A stretch of 34,412 bases of DNA, from the NCBI GenBank assembly GCA_007694095.1, contig RECI01000315.1:1-34412 (forward strand), given 5' to 3'. The stretch is from Balneolaceae bacterium (lineage in GTDB: Bacteria; Bacteroidota; Rhodothermia; Balneolales; Balneolaceae). The translations under genes were made by a program, and so were the position numbers. Of the stretch, positions 17,209-25,887 are shown in pieces; positions within the stretch are counted from its first letter, which is position 1; the number at the start of each line of letters is the position of its first letter. The notes beneath the pieces were generated by a model. It did not search any database. It had not been told where the DNA came from and was given only the letters and a program-made list of their open reading frames with translations.

Positions 17209-18369
17209 CTAAAAAATGTATCCCGCCCCAAAATAGATCCTGTAGGTCTCAGCCGAAATACCAACATCTCCGCGAACAAAAAAATCAGGACTTAATATAG
17301 AAATCGCCCCTCCGATCCCTAATGTATGTTTCCAGCCATTAAATAAGGAACCGTCATCAAACTCTGAAAATACCCGCCCGGTATCCCAGAATGTCTGTGC
17401 ACCTAGCCGTAATCGGTCATCAAACAGCGAAAACAACCAACTCCTCAGTTCCAACATACTTAAAATGGAACCATCGCCCCTGAAACGATTCAAATGATAA
17501 CCTCGCAATCCCTGCTCATTTCCAATGATGGATTGAGCCCAAAATGGAGCACTGCCAAAAATTCGCTCAACTTTCAGATTATGAGCTAATGTTAAACCGG
17601 ATAGCAGGGGTATGAAATGCCGAAATTCCCCTTTAATGCCTGAAAAAGTGAACTCACTTCCAACAATCGGAGTACTCACACTGAAATCAACCTGGTAGCG
17701 AATGCCTCTTGTTGGAGTAAACTCGCTGATACGGTTATCCAGTAAAACTCCGATTTCCAGTTTGTTTGACCATTTCTTGTCGAATCCCAGGGGAGTTTCT
17801 GCTGCGAAGAGTGTGGGTTCTTCAAGAGGTTTGCTGTTAACGTACCAAAGAGTTCCGCCACCTATCAGGTCGATAACTCCCCGGCTGCCAAACGTGCCGA
17901 CATTGTACCTGCCCTGATAGTTTATGTAAACCTCTCTGTTTTCATAGAAATAGAAATCGTTATCGAAAAGCTCACTTCCAAAATCGGTACTGTTTCCTAT
18001 TCCAAAATATCTCCCCTGACGCTCGCGTCTCCCGATAAATTCAACCCTGCTTCGAATGGATGTCCCGAATGTCCGGATCCGCTCATATTCCATTCTGGAA
18101 TTGATTGTGCCATTTGTTGATATGGTGAAGTCAGCTTTTGTGTTGCTCAAAAATGGCAGTACATGAACTCCATAATTAATCCGCTGAACAAAACCTCCAC
18201 CTAAAAATCCAAGATCAGAAGTATACGCAGCAAGAGGAAAAACAGAATAGTAACTACCAACCCTTGGGTCGGTTGCTTCCGGAATGTCATTTCCGGTTTC
18301 AGATGGAATGACCTGTGAGGCTGCAATTGCCGGAAACAAGAATAAAAATAAGGCTGCATAAAATTTCAT
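17209..18369 (-). CDS. Omp85-superfamily outer-membrane barrel (BamA/surface-antigen-like)
   Basis: 386 residues with a signal peptide at 1-18 (cut near ASQ). The rest has alternating beta-strand character and ends in an aromatic terminal strand (FGAGYIF), as outer-membrane barrels do. The conserved barrel-lumen motif LRGYHLNRFRGDG, an Omp85 (V/I)RG(F/Y) equivalent, lies around residue 285 and is followed by ELRSWLF. There is no room for POTRA domains, so it is a barrel-only member like patatin-type or DUF-type surface antigens rather than BamA itself. Its ATG directly abuts the TGA of the upstream carboxymuconolactone decarboxylase-like gene (no gap), so the pair is co-expressed. Cargo unknown. 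Confidence 0.83.
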   Translation of the reverse strand: MKFYAALFLFLFPAIAASQVIPSETGNDIPEATDPRVGSYYSVFPLAAYTSDLGFLGGGFVQRINYGVHVLPFLSNTKADFTISTNGTINSRMEYERIRTFGTSIRSRVEFIGRRERQGRYFGIGNSTDFGSELFDNDFYFYENREVYINYQGRYNVGTFGSRGVIDLIGGGTLWYVNSKPLEEPTLFAAETPLGFDKKWSNKLEIGVLLDNRISEFTPTRGIRYQVDFSVSTPIVGSEFTFSGIKGEFRHFIPLLSGLTLAHNLKVERIFGSAPFWAQSIIGNEQGLRGYHLNRFRGDGSILSMLELRSWLFSLFDDRLRLGAQTFWDTGRVFSEFDDGSLFNGWKHTLGIGGAISILSPDFFVRGDVGISAETYRIYFGAGYIF

Positions 18370-18732
18370 TCAGAGCAGGCCCTCATCTTCTAGTATTTCA
18401 ATCGTTGCTACTGCATGTCGAAAATGTGGAATTACGATGCTACCTCCTACGATCAGTGCCACATTCAGTGCGTCTACAATTTCTGCTTTTGTAGAGCCTG
18501 TTTTGGCACATTGCTCGAGGTGATAATCGATACAGTCATTACAACGCAATACTGCCGACGCTGTCAACCCCAAAAGTTCTTTTGTTTTGGATGACAGAGC
18601 CCCGTCTTTATACGTATTGGTATCCAGGTTAAAAAAGCGTTTAATCCCAAGATGATCGAGATCCATCACCTTTTTATTCATCATTGCACGATATTTTCTA
18701 AATTCCTTAAGATTATTTGTAGTTGTTGTCAT
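18370..18732 (-). CDS. AhpD-like / carboxymuconolactone decarboxylase-family protein
   Basis: 120 residues, all-helical CMD family. It carries the AhpD-type redox motif C64-N-D-C67 followed by H71 (CNDCIDYH) and the alanine-rich second helix (DALNVALIVGGSIVIPHFRHAV). Members with this CxxC act as peroxidatic or disulfide-reducing proteins coupled to peroxiredoxins, rather than as decarboxylases. The stop codon immediately precedes the start of the outer-membrane barrel gene. It is divergent from the SGNH hydrolase gene, sharing a 63-base promoter gap. Confidence 0.88.
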   Translation of the reverse strand: MTTTTNNLKEFRKYRAMMNKKVMDLDHLGIKRFFNLDTNTYKDGALSSKTKELLGLTASAVLRCNDCIDYHLEQCAKTGSTKAEIVDALNVALIVGGSIVIPHFRHAVATIEILEDEGLL

Positions 18733-18795
18733 TTTCTGTTTGATTTACTCTACATATTAATTCATTAAACACGGCTAATTTAAGCATTTCGACAT

Positions 18796-20298
18796 TTGTT
18801 TCGCAGGGGCAGATTATATAAACATAAACTCGCAGCTATGGGCGATAGTATGGCCCAGGGGTTTAAAAATGGAGGGATATACCGAACCGACCTCAGCTTT
18901 CCGGCTTTGCTTGCACGTTCTATGGGATTATACTCCGATTTTCACATGCCATCTTTTTCGGCCCAGACTGGAATTCCAATTAATATTGAGATGCTTGTTC
19001 GCGGGCTGGCCGAAAAATATGGTGACAAAATTACGGCAGCAAACTCAGTTTCAGCCGCAAGGGAATTATACCGCACCCTCAGCCGGATTAAATCGTACTG
19101 GGAAGGTCATTTAAAATCATTGCAGGCAGAACAGCCAACTCCCTTTCACAACCAGTCAATATGGGGACTCTCCATCAGTGATACCATGCTGATGACCGAG
19201 AAATATTGCCGTGAGCAAATCATCAACTTCAAACCGAGATATTCGGTATTCAATGTGCTTCCGGATAATGCCATGTACACCACGGCGCGCCTTGTTCTAA
19301 ACCCTGCTTTTAATCCAGCATTGGAAAACAATACCATGGCAGACAATATCGGGCTGTTAAGCGATGATGGCGGAATTGAAAACCTGATTGTTTGTATTGG
19401 CCATAACAATATCGTGGGGGCTGTGACCCGGCTGTCCATCATCATGTCGGAAGAGAGCGATCTGAATACATATTTCGAAAACAGAAAATGTACAGTATTT
19501 CGCCCTGAACATTTTAAATTTGAACTTCGGGCGCTTTATCATCGCATTTCTAAATTGAATACGAAACATGTTTATGTACCTACCATCCCTTATATAACCA
19601 TACCTCCTGCCATAAGGGGAGTAAATGAAGACAGAGAAAGTGCCGGTTCCGGTTATTTCGACTATTACACACGCTTTTGGGTATGGGATGAAGATTTTGA
19701 CCCCGATAAGCATCCACACCTTACAAAAGATCAGGCAATTTTTCTGGATCTGGTAGTTGACCAGTATAATGAAATTATCCGCAGACTGGCGTATGAATTT
19801 GATTTCTGTGTAGTGCCAGTCCATAAATATGTAGCAGCTGCAGCGAGAAGGCGACTGGGAAATAAAATAATACAGCCATACCCGGCTGAATTTCTGAAGG
19901 CTCTTAAAAATAATCCAAACACTGGATACATGGTGAATAATCGGGGCTGGCCAAAAATTTCAACTGATTATTTAAGGCTGGATGAAAAGACAGGGCTAAT
20001 CGATCGCGGTGGTATATTTAGTCTTGATGGGCTTCACCCCACTACCATTGGTTACGGATTAATTGCCAATATGTATCGAAATTGCATGTTGAAACGGGGT
20101 GTACAATTTGCATATCCTTTTGACTGGGATTTCGTTATTGAGAATGAAACCCTGGTTACCAGTCCGCCGCCACTATTAAATAATTTACGTTTACTTCTTC
20201 GATTTCTGGCGATGGATGGACAGGAACGTGTTACATTTCTCGGAAAAAGTTTACTTGAACTTATACTTGAGTCATTTTCTTCGCGTCCGGAAGTTTGA
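18796..20298 (+). CDS. SGNH/GDSL-family hydrolase, cytoplasmic type
   Basis: 500 residues from a TTG start; the frame is closed by a stop at 18781. The GDS motif comes very early (AAMGDSMAQ, S18), so the usual N-terminus is complete and there is no signal peptide. Later blocks: CIGHNNIVGA, matching the GxND-type asparagine block, and DGLHPTTIGYG with D411 and H414 completing the triad. It is longer than typical single-domain SGNH esterases (about 200-250), with large inserts between blocks and a helical C-terminal tail. Such proteins are esterases or acyltransferases on lipids or glycans; the substrate is not inferable. Its stop lies three bases from the stop of the convergent hemG. Confidence 0.82.
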   Translation: MFRRGRLYKHKLAAMGDSMAQGFKNGGIYRTDLSFPALLARSMGLYSDFHMPSFSAQTGIPINIEMLVRGLAEKYGDKITAANSVSAARELYRTLSRIKSYWEGHLKSLQAEQPTPFHNQSIWGLSISDTMLMTEKYCREQIINFKPRYSVFNVLPDNAMYTTARLVLNPAFNPALENNTMADNIGLLSDDGGIENLIVCIGHNNIVGAVTRLSIIMSEESDLNTYFENRKCTVFRPEHFKFELRALYHRISKLNTKHVYVPTIPYITIPPAIRGVNEDRESAGSGYFDYYTRFWVWDEDFDPDKHPHLTKDQAIFLDLVVDQYNEIIRRLAYEFDFCVVPVHKYVAAAARRRLGNKIIQPYPAEFLKALKNNPNTGYMVNNRGWPKISTDYLRLDEKTGLIDRGGIFSLDGLHPTTIGYGLIANMYRNCMLKRGVQFAYPFDWDFVIENETLVTSPPPLLNNLRLLLRFLAMDGQERVTFLGKSLLELILESFSSRPEV

Positions 20299-20301
20299 CA
20301 T

Positions 20302-21681
20302 TCAGGTATCGCTGTCGTTCTTTTTATTAGCAGAAACCGAGCGTATTCTCTCCGCTAGTTCAAGCCCGTTTTTTATACAGTCAGGAACTGAAATTCCATG
20401 CCGGAAATTACCAGCCAGGAACAAACCGGACTGCATAGTTTCAATTTTCCTGATTGTATCGAGTACTTCGTCATAACCAATATGATAGGCTGGTATGGAT
20501 TTAGGCCAATACACATGATCTGTGAATACCGGTTCACCTGTAACCCCAATAAGTTCATCTAACTCTTCAAGCACGATATCCAAAATCTCTTCACTTTGTA
20601 ATGTCGCGATCTCCGGTTGCCTGCCACCTCCGATAAACACAGTTAACAAGTGATAGCCATCAGGTGCCCTGCCAGGGAATAGCGTTGAAGAAAAAAGAGC
20701 CCCCAGGATGCTCCGCTTTTCTTTTTCCGGTGCCAAAAAACCGAACCCATCCAGCGGGTGAAGTACCTGTTCTTTCAAAAAGCCAAGATGCATAACCGAT
20801 AGAGGGGGATAGTGGACATCCGTCATTTTTTTAAAGTCAGTTTCCGAAACCGGGAATAGCGACTGCTTCATCATATAGAGAGGTGAATTAATCACAACAC
20901 CCGAAAATGGACCGAATGTATTTTTTTTTGATGCCAGAAACCACTCGCCGTTTTCACGGGCAGCTTTTAAAATTTCCGTATTATAGTAAACCTTGTTTAA
21001 GCGGGAGGCCATTTTATCAGGAAGCTGTTGAAGGCCATTCTCAAATGAAACCAACTCCCTGGAAATACGTCCCTCATTTTTTCGCTGCCGCATCCCTAAT
21101 AAACTACCGATAATGAGTGAGCCGTATTGATTTTCGAGCCTGTGCATTGCTGGTAAAGTGTGCCTCAATGACAAATTTTCCGGGTTGTTTGCATAAATGC
21201 CGGCTACGAAGGGGTTGATAGCATAATCCAGCATTTCGGCCCCAAGCCTTCGTTCTGCGAACTCTGCAATGGTTTGATCCGGGTTATTACTTCTTTTGAT
21301 AAACGGTTCTTTTAAAACCCTCATTTTGCCCCGCCAGCTAAACAACTCGGTGCCAATTGCTGAACTGGGTGACACAGGCAACGGCTGCAATACCCCATCT
21401 CTCACAATATACCGTTTCGATGCGGCTGGATTAGCAATCAGTTTATTAACGTGTAATCCAAGCTCAATCAGTAAATCAGCAATCACCCGGTCTTTCAGAA
21501 GAATGGTGTTTGGCCCGTATTCCGTAAGCCAATCTCCCTGTCTTACTGTTTTGACAGAACCTCCTGGTTCATTTTTTTTCTCAAAAAGTTCGCAGGATAC
21601 TCCATTTTTTTGAAGGCTATACGCCACGGTTAAACCGGTTATTCCCGACCCGATAATTGCTACTTTATTGTTCTGCAACAT
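20302..21681 (-). CDS. hemG: protoporphyrinogen oxidase (oxygen-dependent, HemY type)
   Basis: 459 residues, the usual length. FAD-binding dinucleotide motif IIGSGITGLTVAYSLQ at 9-24, followed by FEKKNEPGG. Family features include LTEYGPNTI, the AEFAERRLGAEMLDYAINPFVAGIYA block and a C-terminal LFLAGNFRHGISVPDCI FAD motif. It catalyses the six-electron oxidation of protoporphyrinogen IX to protoporphyrin IX, the penultimate step of heme synthesis, and may alternatively act on coproporphyrinogen. It is divergent from a FecA-like receptor, with two operator-like palindromes between them, which implies iron control of heme output. No other heme-synthesis gene is in the window. HemY is an alternative name. 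Confidence 0.93.
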   Translation of the reverse strand: MLQNNKVAIIGSGITGLTVAYSLQKNGVSCELFEKKNEPGGSVKTVRQGDWLTEYGPNTILLKDRVIADLLIELGLHVNKLIANPAASKRYIVRDGVLQPLPVSPSSAIGTELFSWRGKMRVLKEPFIKRSNNPDQTIAEFAERRLGAEMLDYAINPFVAGIYANNPENLSLRHTLPAMHRLENQYGSLIIGSLLGMRQRKNEGRISRELVSFENGLQQLPDKMASRLNKVYYNTEILKAARENGEWFLASKKNTFGPFSGVVINSPLYMMKQSLFPVSETDFKKMTDVHYPPLSVMHLGFLKEQVLHPLDGFGFLAPEKEKRSILGALFSSTLFPGRAPDGYHLLTVFIGGGRQPEIATLQSEEILDIVLEELDELIGVTGEPVFTDHVYWPKSIPAYHIGYDEVLDTIRKIETMQSGLFLAGNFRHGISVPDCIKNGLELAERIRSVSANKKNDSDT

Positions 21682-21718
21682 ATTCGACTAAAATCACACT
21701 GTCTGAATTCAAATTTTA

Positions 21719-21735
21719 TTTAGAATTGGTCTAAA
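21719..21735. promoter_or_regulatory. putative iron/manganese repressor operator, site 1
   Basis: TTTAGAATTGGTCTAAA, the centre of an 18-bp perfect inverted repeat (21707-21724 and 21730-21747, spacer ATTGG). It lies 38 bases upstream of hemG and about 79 upstream of the FecA-like receptor, so it could serve both promoters. Its form resembles operators of DtxR/IdeR-type regulators. A regulator of that family is encoded at 25159-25824. Confidence 0.7.
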
Positions 21736-21768
21736 TAAAATTTGAATACATTTTCAGCACTTCGTAAC

Positions 21769-21783
21769 TTAGAATTGTTCTAA
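21769..21783. promoter_or_regulatory. putative iron/manganese repressor operator, site 2
   Basis: TTAGAATTGTTCTAA, a palindrome with a three-base centre, sharing TTAGAATTGKTCTAA with site 1. It ends 30 bases before the receptor ATG, where repressor binding would block that promoter. The two sites are 50 bases apart, about five helical turns, which would allow cooperative binding on one face. Confidence 0.7.
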
Positions 21784-21813
21784 ATAAACTACTAACACAT
21801 TTTTTAAGATATC

Positions 21814-24054
21814 ATGAATCTCTCCTTCGGCAAAACTTACTTTTTAATTTTTGCACTTCTTTTAACTGTACCCGGAATCCTTCATGCTCAATCGGATACT
21901 CAGGCAAAAAGTGATACAACCGACGTTGTAAATAAAATATATCTCGACCGGATTATGGTGGTGGGGGCACCAGTTTGGGTATCACAAGTTCCCGGCGCAG
22001 CCAGCTACATCAACACCGAACAGCTCCAGAAACAGGGGTACACAGATATTAATCGTGTACTTCGAAGTGTTAGTGGCGTTAATCTCCAGGAAGAAGACGG
22101 CTACGGCCTCAGGCCGAATATCGGACTTAGGGGCGCCGGGGTTGAACGCAGTACAAAAGTTAATATAATGGAAGATGGCATTCTCGCTGCTCCCGCCCCC
22201 TATTCGGCTCCTGCAGCATACTATTTCCCAAATATTTCAAGAATGAATTCGGTTGAAGTAAGAAAGGGTTCTTCACAAATAAAATATGGCCCTAATACAA
22301 CCGGGGGTGCCATCAACCTGATTTCCACACCCATACCGGCAGAATTATCAGGACGGGCAGAATTGAGTATTGGTGAACGAAATTCAAACAAGCTTTATGC
22401 TCATTTCGGAAATACCCATAAGAATTTCGGTTATTTAATTGAAGGTCTCCATCTCGGGGATAACGGATTTAAACAGCTTGATAACGGTGGTGATACAGGA
22501 TTTTCCATACGGGATATCCAGGCGAAATTTATGGTTAGAACCAGCCCGGATGCAAATATTTTTCAACGCCTGGATTTTACATTTGGCTATAATGACCAGG
22601 TATCAGATGAAACCTACGTGGGATTAACCAGGGACGATTTTCAGCTAACACCTTTCCGAAGATATGCCGGTTCACAAGCTGACCAAATAAATACTGAACA
22701 TTTGCAATTAATGGCTCGCCACTTTGTTCTCTTTTCAGAAAATTTTGACCTTACATCTACAATTTATCGGAAGAATTTTTCCAGGGACTGGTATAAACTT
22801 CAATCGGTAAATGGCAAAGGTCTTGCCGGAGTACTTCAAAATCCTTCCCAGAATACAGAGGCACTCGAGGTTTTAAGGGGTAGTGACAGTGAGGATGATG
22901 CGCTGATGGTGCGTGCTAATGCACGTACTTATTATTCCCAGGGAATTGAATCCATTTTGGGAATAAATTTCCGGACCGGCAATTTGAGAAATCAGGTTGA
23001 ATTCGGAGTCCGGCTGCACCAGGACCAGGAAGACCGTTTCCAGTTTGAAGATGGTTACCGTATGCAAAATGGAACAATGATTCTCACAACACCGGGCACA
23101 CCCGGAACCCAGGCCAACAGAATCGGTGAAGCTACCGCTCTCTCCATTTTCCTGCAGGATAAAATCAAATCTGAAAACTGGACATTTACACCCGGTATCC
23201 GATTTGAAAATATCTGGTTCACTGACAGAAATTTCGGCAGCCAGGATCTTGAAAGAAGCGGAACCAATCTAATCCCTAATGAATACACTATCACAGAGTT
23301 TATGCCCGGTTTTGGATTAACCTACCTGGCATCAGACAATTTCACACTCATAAGCGGAATTCACCGCGGTTTCTCACCGCCAAATCCCGGTTCTACAAGC
23401 GATACCAAATCGGAACAAAGTATTAATTATGAACTGGGATTCAGGTTTGCAAACAATCTTTTCCAGACAGAATTAATTGGGTTTTTCAATAATTACAGCA
23501 ACCTGCTTGGATCTGACCTTGCGGCCGGCGGCGGCGGCGGTACAACGGCACAGTTTAACGCAGGAAAAGTTCATGTTTCCGGTATAGAGTTCACCACAAA
23601 TATGGATATATCCGAACTTGCCCGTCTCAGTAAAATAAGCATCCCTTTTTCTATAAATTACACTTTTACTAATGCCATATTTCAAACCGGCTTCCAGAGT
23701 AGTTTTGGGCCCTGGGGTTCTGTTTCAAAAGGAGACCAAATCCCCTTTATACCCCGGCATCAGCTTAATACAGCTCTCGGATTTGGATTGGGAGATTTCT
23801 CCACTCATATCAATTCCGTTTTCTCTCCTGTCATGAGAACCATTGCAGGCAGCGGATCTCCTGATCCAAATTTCAGCACAGACCGGTATTTTCTGCTTGA
23901 TGTGAGCGCTGATTACACTTTTACCTCTTACCTGAATGTATTTGTGAACATCCGGAATATTCTTGATCACACATACATTGTCTCTGATCGTCCATCCGGC
24001 GTAAGGCCCGGCCTGCCGAGAACGCTTATGGGCGGTTTCAGGTTTACGATATAA
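21814..24054 (+). CDS. FecA-like TonB-dependent outer-membrane receptor
   Basis: 746 residues. Signal peptide ending ILHAQ at about 27. Plug domain at about 55-170 with signatures of Fe(III)-dicitrate-type receptors: QEEDGYGLRPNIGLRGAGV, EDGILAAPAPYSAPAAYYFP and EVRKGSSQIKYGPNTTGGAI. A beta-barrel to the end follows, closing with an aromatic strand (MGGFRFTI). There is no N-terminal signalling extension, so it is not a FecR-coupled transducer. It imports a ferric chelate, exact ligand unknown, across the outer membrane using TonB energy. It is preceded by two operator-like palindromes and followed by a strong terminator, so it is a single-gene transcript. Confidence 0.93.
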   Translation: MNLSFGKTYFLIFALLLTVPGILHAQSDTQAKSDTTDVVNKIYLDRIMVVGAPVWVSQVPGAASYINTEQLQKQGYTDINRVLRSVSGVNLQEEDGYGLRPNIGLRGAGVERSTKVNIMEDGILAAPAPYSAPAAYYFPNISRMNSVEVRKGSSQIKYGPNTTGGAINLISTPIPAELSGRAELSIGERNSNKLYAHFGNTHKNFGYLIEGLHLGDNGFKQLDNGGDTGFSIRDIQAKFMVRTSPDANIFQRLDFTFGYNDQVSDETYVGLTRDDFQLTPFRRYAGSQADQINTEHLQLMARHFVLFSENFDLTSTIYRKNFSRDWYKLQSVNGKGLAGVLQNPSQNTEALEVLRGSDSEDDALMVRANARTYYSQGIESILGINFRTGNLRNQVEFGVRLHQDQEDRFQFEDGYRMQNGTMILTTPGTPGTQANRIGEATALSIFLQDKIKSENWTFTPGIRFENIWFTDRNFGSQDLERSGTNLIPNEYTITEFMPGFGLTYLASDNFTLISGIHRGFSPPNPGSTSDTKSEQSINYELGFRFANNLFQTELIGFFNNYSNLLGSDLAAGGGGGTTAQFNAGKVHVSGIEFTTNMDISELARLSKISIPFSINYTFTNAIFQTGFQSSFGPWGSVSKGDQIPFIPRHQLNTALGFGLGDFSTHINSVFSPVMRTIAGSGSPDPNFSTDRYFLLDVSADYTFTSYLNVFVNIRNILDHTYIVSDRPSGVRPGLPRTLMGGFRFTI

Positions 24055-24071
24055 CATATTTTCCCATTATT

Positions 24072-24106
24072 AAGAGCCATGATTGAGAAATTGTGGCTCT
24101 TTTTTT
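24072..24106 (+). terminator. Rho-independent terminator after the receptor
   Basis: Stem AAGAGCCA (24072-24079) with TGGCTCTT (24094-24101), a 14-base loop and an uninterrupted T tract reaching 24106. It lies 18 bases after the receptor stop. Confidence 0.85.
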
Positions 24107-24182
24107 ATGATCGCTCTCCGAAGCCGATTTTTCATTTTTGATACAAAGTAGTTACCTTCAGAAGCAAAAGTTGTTGAAGTTT

Positions 24183-25001
24183 ATGATTATCTCTGTTCTT
24201 GGTTGCGGATGGCTTGGTTTTCCACTCGCTCAACGTCTCGTTAAAAATAATTATTCGGTAAAAGGTTCTACCACAACAAAAAAGAAACTGCAATTACTTC
24301 GCCAAAATGGTATTGAACCATACTTTTTAAAACTTCCTGAATCACTTGCCAACAAGTCGGTTGAATCATTCTGGGAAACTGATATTCTTTTTTTAAATAT
24401 CCCCCCCGGACGTGCCCATCAGGATAAACTGAACGAGTATCCGATTATCATTAAACAGGTTATTGATAAATGCAAATCAAGCGTTGGTTGTTGGATTATC
24501 TTTGCAAGTTCCACTTCGGTTTACAGTGAAACCGGCGGAATCACATTCGAAGAGGATGCCAAAAAAGGGACAGCATCCCGCCCGTCTGGTGAAGCTATCT
24601 TGGAGGCGGAAAGCCACATTATTCAATCCGGGCTGGATTATACCATTCTACGATTCGGCGGCCTTTATGGCTATGGAAGGCATCCTATTCATTACCTGAG
24701 TGGTAAAAAAAATCTGTCCGATCCGCTCAAGCCAGTTAATCTGGTTCATCAAACCGATTCCCTGAACATTGCGATGGAAATCATCCGGCAAAAGAAAAGA
24801 AACCAAATTTATAATGTTGTTTCCGACGGACATCCTCCCAGAAGTACTTTCTATAAATCTGCAGCAGAATACTTCAATCTTCCCGGACCGGAATTCCAGA
24901 AAAACGTCAACAAAGATTACAGGATCGTCTGCAATAAAAAATTAAAACAAGATCTTCTCTACTCCTTTTCATACCCAAACCCAATGGATTTTACTCCTTA
25001 G
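24183..25001 (+). CDS. NAD(P)-binding epimerase/reductase-like protein (YeeZ-like)
   Basis: 272 residues from the ATG at 24183. A TTG 45 bases upstream would push the dinucleotide motif away from the N-terminus, whereas the family starts directly with it (MIISVLGCGWLGFPLAQRL). A Rossmann fold with GCGWLG, then STSVY and a later LRFGGLYGYGRHP block, as in extended SDR-like YeeZ proteins. Predicted cytoplasmic. Function unknown; the fold suggests a nucleotide-sugar or small-metabolite oxidoreductase or epimerase. It sits between the receptor's terminator and the convergent regulator gene. Confidence 0.82.
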   Translation: MIISVLGCGWLGFPLAQRLVKNNYSVKGSTTTKKKLQLLRQNGIEPYFLKLPESLANKSVESFWETDILFLNIPPGRAHQDKLNEYPIIIKQVIDKCKSSVGCWIIFASSTSVYSETGGITFEEDAKKGTASRPSGEAILEAESHIIQSGLDYTILRFGGLYGYGRHPIHYLSGKKNLSDPLKPVNLVHQTDSLNIAMEIIRQKKRNQIYNVVSDGHPPRSTFYKSAAEYFNLPGPEFQKNVNKDYRIVCNKKLKQDLLYSFSYPNPMDFTP

Positions 25002-25111
25002 TTCTGTAATCACAAACTAATAAACGATTACCCGAAAACTATGACCGGATATCGTATACCAAATTTATCCACAGACATCATTTCCCCTCTCATTTTTTTA
25101 CCCATAATTGT

Positions 25112-25134
25112 AATTGGAACACTCCCAATTTTCA
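25112..25134 (+). terminator. weak terminator-like hairpin
   Basis: AATTGG (25112-25117) pairs with CCAATT (25125-25130), followed by a short T run. It is located in the convergent gap between the NAD(P)-binding protein and the DtxR-family gene. The stem is short and AT-rich. Confidence 0.28.
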
Positions 25135-25158
25135 AGGTAGCGGAGGTAAATTGGCCTA

Positions 25159-25824
25159 TCAAAAATCCACTACATAAATATCATCAGCAATCGAGAAACC
25201 AATGGTAGTGGTTTGTTCTTCCACTTTGATTTTGATTGGCCCGTTGAAAGGCTCTTTTGAAATCACCTCAACTTTTACACCCGGAATCAAACCCTGTTTT
25301 TCCAGGTATCTGAGAAGTTCCGGGGATTGATTTTTCACCCTTTTGATAATAAGTGGTATTCCTTCTTCAACCTTTGAAAGTTTGATTGATCGGATTGAAG
25401 GCATTTTCCCATCTTTTGTTGGAATAGGATCTCCGTGGGGGTCAACCGTGGGATGATTAAGCATCTCCGCGATCTTGTCTTCAAATTGTTCAGAAATGTG
25501 ATGTTCGAGCTTTTCCGCTTCCTCATGCACTTCATCCCAGGAGTATCCGAGCATCTCTTTCAGGTATAACTCCAGCAGCCGGTGATGCCTGATCATCTCC
25601 AGCGCAATTTTTTTACCGGATTCAGTTAAACTTGTACCGTAGTAGGATTCATAATTCACAAGCCCCATTTCTGAGAGCCGTTTTAGCATATTGGTTACGG
25701 AAGCATTGGCTACCTCCATTTTTTTAGCCAGTTGTGATGTAGATACCCCGCTACCTTCTCCCTTCTCTCCCTGCAGCTTATAGATGGCTTTTAAATAGTC
25801 TTCAACAGACTGGCTACGCGACAT
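25159..25824 (-). CDS. DtxR/MntR-family metal-dependent repressor with FeoA-type domain
   Basis: 221 residues from the ATG at 25824; the longer TTG start at 25860 adds 12 residues ahead of the conserved first helix (SVEDYLKAIYKL). Winged-helix DNA-binding domain at 5-70, dimerisation/metal domain at 75-140, and an SH3-like FeoA domain at about 148-221. Predicted metal ligands by alignment to the family: D9, H81, E85, H100, E104, E107 and H108. Asp at the first-helix position and Glu where DtxR has Cys102 are the manganese-sensor (MntR-like) pattern; the FeoA tail is shared with IdeR/SloR-type proteins. It probably represses metal uptake, and the two palindromes at 21.7 kb are its obvious candidate operators. 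It is last in a minus-strand run after the thioredoxin-fold gene. Confidence 0.9.
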   Translation of the reverse strand: MSRSQSVEDYLKAIYKLQGEKGEGSGVSTSQLAKKMEVANASVTNMLKRLSEMGLVNYESYYGTSLTESGKKIALEMIRHHRLLELYLKEMLGYSWDEVHEEAEKLEHHISEQFEDKIAEMLNHPTVDPHGDPIPTKDGKMPSIRSIKLSKVEEGIPLIIKRVKNQSPELLRYLEKQGLIPGVKVEVISKEPFNGPIKIKVEEQTTTIGFSIADDIYVVDF

Positions 25825-25887
25825 ATAATTTTCAGGTTTAATAATAGTTTTAAGATTCAATCAGCATTATCATCGTCCGCCCTGCCT

